DNA of 64,000 nt from Verrucomicrobiales bacterium. GTDB lineage: Bacteria > Verrucomicrobiota > Verrucomicrobiia > Limisphaerales > J093. Shown here in pieces: positions 59,001-64,000 of the stretch (position 1 is the stretch's first letter; each line of letters opens with the position of its first letter). The notes below the pieces were generated by a model. That model worked only from the letters and a program-made list of their open reading frames with translations, was not told the origin of the DNA and did no database searches. A program made the translations under genes and the position numbers. Location: the NCBI GenBank assembly GCA_015075445.1, contig JABTUJ010000007.1:1-64000 (forward strand), written 5' to 3'.

Positions 59001-59349
59001 TTCGATCGCCCTCGGGAAGCGGTGGACGGTGGGTGCCGTTGGCGATCACCTTGCCGCCAGCCAGGGCCATGTAGGTGCCAAAGAGGTAGCCGCCAAACGC
59101 ATCCTCCGGCCAACCGCCCAACGGCTTAAGGTCCAGGTCTTCGGCGGCGGCGGGAAGGCCGATCAGGCAGGCGAGCAGCACCACCAGCTTATGGGCACCC
59201 CATGGCAAACACCCCCAGAACCGGCAGAAGCAAGGTCTGTCGACAGTAGACTTCAAGCGCGGCGTCACGGCTCCGGCATCCGGCGTTGGGAGACAACCCG
59301 CCGGCCCTTGCAGGCCGGGCCAGGTCCAGGAAAAGACAACGGGTTTCAT
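56077..59349 (-). CDS. Secreted LVIVD-repeat propeller protein
   Basis: Up to 1,090 residues, with about 15 or more LVIVD-type repeats (LFVVDLVEPSQPKVAG, VIDLTDPVSPRLLGTYS, TLDVSNPVAPRRTSTFR, LVIVDTTDPANPQPLG), which form a beta propeller on the cell surface or outside. The signal-like stretch (HKLVVLLACLIGLPAAAEDL) starts only at about residue 53, so the true start is probably internal; a TTG just before PWGAHK fits better than ATG 59349. It ends with the tail VVTLEIGAGPRFFRLKKP. It is a tandem paralog of the upstream gene. Confidence 0.8.
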   Translation of the reverse strand: MKPVVFSWTWPGLQGPAGCLPTPDAGAVTPRLKSTVDRPCFCRFWGCLPWGAHKLVVLLACLIGLPAAAEDLDLKPLGGWPEDAFGGYLFGTYMALAGGKVIANGTHRPPLPEGDRTGWGPSAEGRSRHHSVEIGRLAVAGRYALVMEGDPNMEEDRLFVVDLVEPSQPKVAGMLLMERGVLAVSGTRAYVVHGTFPGDQPDAPPARITVVDFSDPTQPKVVGEGFLPAQPDTHRFSLFGAAADDGLLCIASLSADEDWAGKFALDVFDIANAASPRWVGRHKMVAPAEVVSAIAVAGRRAYWASWWIPNVGRRSNLEVIDLTDPVSPRLLGTYSTRGEATSMAVNGPHLYLAKEVFSADLNRIAVDIVDTSDPAAPRRVGGFTSSTFDAGPSLAVEGTLAVVNSRSGVTSYDISNPAVMTPVAVRRRDYVAYDMAVSGSRAFLGGEEEVKILDISQPQAPRLLGTFRPGNVVWQVAAAGDYAYLAASYGGVQTLDVSNPVAPRRTSTFRSGSYFYTVAVEGRLLATAGNEGLFLLDVTDPSRPVSRGRAGIRYPNSGTKSVAMSGHHVFVVSNDRWGSKTGVLEIFDASNPADPQPVASYEVPAVARDVAVSGQLAVVTSFVERWPAENALHADILDVSDPANPSLLAQHTELRGGDSEFMATVTLTGNRAILGGRQVLDLSDPRKPEVLVDLGPTVFGTEYGTLAGDVLWAGSYLRGLQSYRVSTATLPRARTLAVEQPVLGVAPQGDLAWLALGEAGLQAVDRRSPDASARLGHLPLDGKAWGVVSAGTLALVAAGEVGLVIVDTTDPANPQPLGVLDTPGEARAVAVSGTTACVADASGGVRVVDVSHPASPRELAGFATPGPALALVWHGSHAWVACREAGLQVLHLADPAQPQLVGGFLVRGAAEAVALSGHHAYLADGVEGFLVLDVSDPARPRRVGLAPGPYQARSITVSGRFAYVADAVRGIRVFDVGEPTRPREVGGTAAVNAHQLAVTGDRLLAAGGMGGLAEFEFFVAPVALGIVHSGSTVTLTWPASALGFQLESSPALAPMADWQPEATASAIVGEQKVVTLEIGAGPRFFRLKKP

Positions 59350-59376
59350 GGCGGTCAGGCGGCAGTTCTTGACGGT

Positions 59377-62300
59377 TCAAGGGGTCAGCTTGCGAACGAT
59401 CCAGTGATTCAAGCCCTCGTTGTCCCGGGCGCGGCCAGACACGAACACGTTGCCGGACGGATCCACGGCGATGCCGTTGGCCCGGGTTTCCTGCCAGCCG
59501 GCGGGAAGCCAGCCTTCGCTCGATTCCCAGAGGACCGTGTTGACCAGCTTGCGGTTCTTGCCAGTCCCCACCCAAGTGGTGCCGGGTGTTCCGCACCGCA
59601 CCCACCACCGCAGGGCGCCGGAGGCATCGCGGGCGTATCCGCAAGCAACCGGGCGGTCCAGACCCAGTAGCGCAAGGCCGGTCACCATGGCGTCAGACCC
59701 AGCAGGAACCACGTTGTCGGAAATGGCCCAGGTGATTCCACCGTCCGTACTGGTTCGCACCATCCAATGGTTCTTGCCCGTCTTGGCGTTGTAGGCGGAA
59801 CCCGCCACGTAGAGGGTACCGCCTGGTGTCACCATCGCCGCCTGGGCCACGCTGCGCAGCCATTCCTTGCTGTCCACGAAGCGTTCCCGGGTCACCCAGG
59901 TGCCCGGTTCCCCATGGAGACTGGTGCGCACGGTCCAACCCGGGCTCGAGGTCCGACCCGCTTCCGTTGCCCCCACCACCACGACTCCGAGGTCGGGATG
60001 AAACGCCACCTGCCACGCCTCGGCGGCGGTGGTCTGCACGATGCGATCCACCGTGGTGAACGCCGACTCCGTAGGCTTCCGCCGACGCACGATCCAGGTG
60101 GATTGTCCCCAGCCATTGTTGACGGAAGAAAGCGTTCGTCCCACGGCATACACCGTGCCATCCCTCGGATCGACCTGGATGTCGGCGCACGAACTCCAGG
60201 TGCTGCCGTCCAGGTTGGGTTGGAGATCGGTCGTCACCCAGGTCGCACCGCCATCGGCCGATTCGCGCACCAGCCAGGCGGGATCGTAGGAGGTGCGGGG
60301 ACGCAGCTCGCCAACGACCAGGATGCGGCCCGAAGCGGGATCCCGGGTCACGCCCCGATAGTGGGCTGATCGCCAGTCCTCCTCGTTCGGCCCGGCATAG
60401 GGGTCGGGAGATAACCAGGTACCCGGCTGACCGGCGGACGCTGCGGCGCTGGCACGGACGAGACCGAAGCCGTCGGGGAGCGGATCCCCGGTGACCCAGG
60501 TGCCCGAGCCCACCGCGAAGAGTTTTCCCCACGCGTCCGCAGCGATGTCGGCGCTGCTGGCCGAGAGGGCGGGATTCCCCAGCGATTCTTCCGGGCTGGG
60601 CCAGTCGTCCACGGTTTGCCAGTTCTGGCCTTGGGCCGGAAGCACCAAGGCCACGGCCAAGAGGAAGGCCGAGCCCGCGGAAAGGTTGCGAATGCTAGGA
60701 GATGAGGTGGGTTGCGGCCATGCGGCATCCCTTTGGGTGTCTCGTGATAATATTCTTCGCTCCAGGGCCCGGGACGTCCCGCCGCCCGGCCAAGGCTGAC
60801 AGGCCCATGAGACGTTGTTTCGTCTCGCTTCCTCAACCGGAAGAACCTTGGACTGGCGCTCGCCCCCAGCGTGATCACCCTGAGGTCGCCCGCGGTTTGC
60901 GGTGCCGCGAGATTCCGGCACCCAATGAGCCACTGGGATCACGGCGGGGCTGGATTCGAGCTCTGGCCGCTGGAGGGCGCTGGCTGGCCACGTCAGCGTC
61001 ACCGTGAATGCCCAGTGGACGATCCCCAACGCCACCGGCGCCACGAAGAACTCGAACTTCGCCAGGGACGCCCATGCCCCCGCCGCCAGCAACCGGTCGC
61101 CCGTCACCGCCAGTTGATGGGCGTTCACCCGCGGCGGTGCCTCCGACTCGCGCGGACGAGTCGGCTCGCCAACGTCAAAGACCCGGATGCCACGGACTGC
61201 ATCGGCCACGTAGGCGAAACGGCCTGACACCGTGATCGACCGCGCCTGATGGGGCCGGGCGCCATCCCCACCCGCCGCGGTCAGGGCCGGATCGCCCACG
61301 TCCAGCACCAGAACCCCTCCACCCCGTCGGCGAGGTAGGCGTGGTGGCCTGATTAGCCGCCACGGCTGCTCGCCGCGCCCAGACCAGAAACCGCCCACGA
61401 GTTGCGGTTGGGCAGTCGGATCCGGCAAGGTGGAGCACTCAGCCCGGTCCGCGCGCGGCAGGCCACCACGCATGAACCGTGCCACACCAACGCCAAAGCT
61501 GGACCCGGGTGCATGAACCGGCCAGTTCTGCGGGCGACGCCGGATGGGACACATCCACCACTCGCACCCCGCCGGAGGCATCGGCCCAGCCAGGCCGTGG
61601 TTCCGGACACCGCGACGGCGCGGTTTCGCCGCTAGGGCGTCGAGCACGCCGAGGGGTTGCGGGTTCGACGGGCCGGTGGTGTCCACGATCACCAATCCGG
61701 CCTCGCCGGCGGCGACCAGAGCATGGGTTCCCGCGCTGACCACACCCCAGGCCTTGCCGTCCAGGGGCAGGTGACCGAGGCGAGCGGAGGCGTCCGGTTG
61801 ACGGCGATCCACCACTTCAAGGCCTGCCTCGCCCAACGCCAGCCAAGCCAGGTCGCCTTGTGGCGCCACGCCCAGAACCGGTTGCTCGACGGCGAGGGTG
61901 CGGGAACGTGGGAGAGTGGCGGTCGAGATTCGGTAGCTTTGCAGACCTTTGGAAACGGTGCTGGCCCACAGGATGTCTCCGTCGATGGTCACGTAGTCGG
62001 CCGCCTGGACCAAACCTAAGTTCTTTCGTAGTTGTCTCGGGTCGCTGAAATCGAGCACCTGCGGTCCGCTGAGGACGGCTCGGTTCCCTGGCAATTGGAC
62101 GGTCGGGCGTGACTGGAACCTGAGATCCATCGGGTGTTGCACGAGGAGAACGGGATGGGCCGGATCGCCGATGTCCAGGATGTCGGCGAAACCGGTGTCG
62201 AGGGTTTCGGCGAGGATGTCGGCGAAACCGATGGAACTAGGCAGCCTGCTTGTCACCACGGCGATTGGCCCGGACGCAGCGACGGCACTGGCAATCGCCG

Positions 62301-63996
62301 GCACCTCATAGGAGGCAATGTGCTGCGGGTCGGCCGGATTGCTCGCATCGAAGATCTCGAGCACGCCGGTCTTGGATTCCCAGCGATCGCTGCTGACCAC
62401 GAGCACGTGGTGGCCGGAAATGGCCACCGACATGGAGAAGGGATCTGGGTAACGCACGCTCGCCCGGCCCCGAGACAATGGCCTCGACGGATCGGCGAGA
62501 TCGAGGAGGAATAGCCCCTCTGTACCCGCCACCGCAAGCAACGGACCCTCCACGGCCACGGCCCCGAATTCTGACGTGCTGCGAAACGTGCTGATACGGC
62601 GGGGGGCGGCCGGATCGCTCACGTCCAGGGTGTGCAGGCCCAGCCCAGACGTGGCGACGTAGGCGTAATTGCCGGTGACCGCCGTCTGGATGATGGCCCT
62701 TTCGTTGGCCGTCCGGTAACTTCCCAGCAACCGCGGAGCCTCAGGTCGGCTCACGTCCATGATTTTCAACGAGTCCCCGCTCGTAAGGAACGCTCGGTCT
62801 CCGGCCACGGTCACGTCTTGGGTCTGAAAATCGAAACTACGTGACGCCAATCGGCGCATCACGACGGGATCGGAAAGGTCGTAGCTTACGACGCCGCTTC
62901 GGGAGGTCACCACCGCCAGTGCGTCCTCGATGGCGATTTGGGAATAAAGGGTGGCAGCGGAAAAGCCCCCGACACGCCGGCTAGCTGTCGGATCGCTTGC
63001 GTCCACAATGTCCACCCCGCCCCCACGGCCTGGATCGCCGTCCTTCGCCACATACACATGGGGTGCCTTCACCCCCAGACTGGTCGCGTCCCCGGAGCCG
63101 CGAAAAGTGCCCATGAGTTTGGGTGACGCCGGTTCAGACAGGTCCACCACTTCCAGCGTGTACCTCAAGACCCCTACCGCTGGTGTGTGAAGCGCCCAGT
63201 AGGCGCGCCGTCCCACCAACGCCAGCGGGTTGTTGGCATAATCAGCCCCATTGGCAGTCTCATATTGGCCGACCCACCGCGGGGCCGCGGGATTCGCTAT
63301 ATCGAAAACGTCCAACGCGAACTTGCCGGACCAATCCTCGGCGGCGCTGAGACTGGCCACACACAGCAAGCCGTCGTCTGCAACTATGCCGAAAGAGTAG
63401 AATCTGTGGGTTCCCGGCCGCGCGGTCAGCGACGCTTCGCCCACGACCCGGGGCTGCGTCGGATCGCTGAAATCCACCACTGTGATCCGGGCCGGCGGAG
63501 CCTCGGGTTGGTCGGCAGAGAAGGTATCCACCATCAGGTAGGCATGGGTTCCTGACACCGCCAGGGGACTCCTGCGAGCATGACCAAAACGACCCTTCGC
63601 ACCTGTCCAAAGCATGCCCTTGAAGGTCGGGTTCGACGCATCCGCGAGGTCCACGACGGACAACCGGTCGTCGTCCAGGACCAGGGCGTATCGGCCGGCC
63701 GCCGTGATGTGGCCAATGTCCCTGAACGGCAGGGAGCCCAGCACCTCGAAAGGAGGGTCTCCAGCCGGTTCGACCACCATCAGGGAAGGGGTGGGACGTT
63801 GGGTACCGTTCGCGATCAACTTGCCGCCAGCAAGGGCCAGGTCCATGTCGTTGTTGCCAAACGCATCTTGCGGCCAGTGGCCCAGCGGCATGAGGTCGAG
63901 ATCCTCTGCCACGGCCGGAAAGGCGAGGAGGCAGCCGAGCAACATCGCCACCCAGCAGGCGCCCCATCCCAGGCGTCCCTCGAGCCTCGTGGCCAA
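59377..63996 (-). CDS. LVIVD-repeat protein fused to a sialidase-like domain; probably two genes, 5' end at window edge
   Basis: One open frame of 1,539 codons. The first part (63996 to about 60840) has a signal peptide (GACWVAMLLGCLLAFPAVAEDL) and LVIVD repeats closely matching the 56077-59349 protein. The second (about 60700-59377) opens with a signal-like stretch (SAGSAFLLAVALVLPAQGQ) and is a sialidase-like propeller related to 47764-49080. The paralog's ending FFRLKKP is found here in another frame (ITLGASASPRFFRLRK), so the original LVIVD stop was lost through indels near 60830-61650. The natural state is probably two adjacent genes. The start at 63996 is a TTG four bases from the window end; the gene may begin outside. 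Confidence 0.65.
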   Translation of the reverse strand: MATRLEGRLGWGACWVAMLLGCLLAFPAVAEDLDLMPLGHWPQDAFGNNDMDLALAGGKLIANGTQRPTPSLMVVEPAGDPPFEVLGSLPFRDIGHITAAGRYALVLDDDRLSVVDLADASNPTFKGMLWTGAKGRFGHARRSPLAVSGTHAYLMVDTFSADQPEAPPARITVVDFSDPTQPRVVGEASLTARPGTHRFYSFGIVADDGLLCVASLSAAEDWSGKFALDVFDIANPAAPRWVGQYETANGADYANNPLALVGRRAYWALHTPAVGVLRYTLEVVDLSEPASPKLMGTFRGSGDATSLGVKAPHVYVAKDGDPGRGGGVDIVDASDPTASRRVGGFSAATLYSQIAIEDALAVVTSRSGVVSYDLSDPVVMRRLASRSFDFQTQDVTVAGDRAFLTSGDSLKIMDVSRPEAPRLLGSYRTANERAIIQTAVTGNYAYVATSGLGLHTLDVSDPAAPRRISTFRSTSEFGAVAVEGPLLAVAGTEGLFLLDLADPSRPLSRGRASVRYPDPFSMSVAISGHHVLVVSSDRWESKTGVLEIFDASNPADPQHIASYEVPAIASAVAASGPIAVVTSRLPSSIGFADILAETLDTGFADILDIGDPAHPVLLVQHPMDLRFQSRPTVQLPGNRAVLSGPQVLDFSDPRQLRKNLGLVQAADYVTIDGDILWASTVSKGLQSYRISTATLPRSRTLAVEQPVLGVAPQGDLAWLALGEAGLEVVDRRQPDASARLGHLPLDGKAWGVVSAGTHALVAAGEAGLVIVDTTGPSNPQPLGVLDALAAKPRRRGVRNHGLAGPMPPAGCEWWMCPIRRRPQNWPVHAPGSSFGVGVARFMRGGLPRADRAECSTLPDPTAQPQLVGGFWSGRGEQPWRLIRPPRLPRRRGGGVLVLDVGDPALTAAGGDGARPHQARSITVSGRFAYVADAVRGIRVFDVGEPTRPRESEAPPRVNAHQLAVTGDRLLAAGAWASLAKFEFFVAPVALGIVHWAFTVTLTWPASALQRPELESSPAVIPVAHWVPESRGTANRGRPQGDHAGGERQSKVLPVEEARRNNVSWACQPWPGGGTSRALERRILSRDTQRDAAWPQPTSSPSIRNLSAGSAFLLAVALVLPAQGQNWQTVDDWPSPEESLGNPALSASSADIAADAWGKLFAVGSGTWVTGDPLPDGFGLVRASAAASAGQPGTWLSPDPYAGPNEEDWRSAHYRGVTRDPASGRILVVGELRPRTSYDPAWLVRESADGGATWVTTDLQPNLDGSTWSSCADIQVDPRDGTVYAVGRTLSSVNNGWGQSTWIVRRRKPTESAFTTVDRIVQTTAAEAWQVAFHPDLGVVVVGATEAGRTSSPGWTVRTSLHGEPGTWVTRERFVDSKEWLRSVAQAAMVTPGGTLYVAGSAYNAKTGKNHWMVRTSTDGGITWAISDNVVPAGSDAMVTGLALLGLDRPVACGYARDASGALRWWVRCGTPGTTWVGTGKNRKLVNTVLWESSEGWLPAGWQETRANGIAVDPSGNVFVSGRARDNEGLNHWIVRKLTP

Positions 63997-64000
63997 GGTG

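Overview
The window reads as a high-GC bacterial chromosome, most likely a Verrucomicrobia member (subdivision 3, Pedosphaera/Limisphaera-like). This is inferred from the gene style: PEP-CTERM proteins ending in IPEP plus a hydrophobic helix plus RRR, several type II secretion pseudopilin-like proteins with the [16 protein letters not shown] signature, secreted propellers ending in FFRLxKP/FYRLRRP, a Ser/Thr kinase fused to WD40 repeats beside an ECF sigma factor, and giant Sec-type RHS proteins. No rRNA gene and no marker gene fixes the taxon.

Positions 1-36,800 form a mosaic, decaying mobile region. It opens with small unknown genes, two of which carry near-identical leaders, a PEP-CTERM protein and a GpA-type phage terminase large subunit (3273-4997). 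Next comes a polymorphic-toxin locus at 5681-24266. Its giant RHS gene ends in a putative PD-(D/E)xK nuclease tip and is followed by a MORN/YwqK-like immunity gene, a second small gene, an orphan toxin cassette and its candidate immunity gene. One IS type has hit the locus three times: once inside the RHS gene (6166-8002, 4-bp duplication ATGT; removing it restores one 3,536-codon frame) and twice in tandem inside the orphan immunity gene (20413-24094, AAAT at each boundary). Decayed phage tail genes (24.8-27.9 kb), a broken PEP-CTERM gene and a broken secreted paralog of the RHS N-terminus (28.7-31.9 kb) follow. Positions 32,080-36,800 hold a degraded MazF/PemK-type toxin-antitoxin pair interrupted by an IS21-family element (32515-35879, 6-bp duplication GTTGGG). 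Imperfect direct repeats containing tRNA-Met 3' fragments lie on both sides, which suggests an old tRNA integration site.

From 36,970 to 44,000 the sequence is ordinary chromosome: mtnP and glmS (4-bp overlap, minus strand), the divergent glgC, a metallo-beta-lactamase-fold protein, a 5 x 37-bp repeat and murJ. From 44,000 to the end there is a secretome and regulatory region with three pseudopilin-like genes, a RHH/PIN toxin-antitoxin pair, HicB with a relic of HicA, two relics of an AAA ATPase, secreted propellers, a sigma factor - small protein - WD40 kinase operon, and two tandem LVIVD-repeat proteins. The promoter region of the sigma gene and that of the secreted-propeller operon share a 26/36-nt motif, so that sigma factor probably drives both.

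Frameshifts are frequent at 20-36 kb and at 60.8-61.7 kb but nearly absent at 37-59 kb. Some may be consensus errors in repeats rather than biology.
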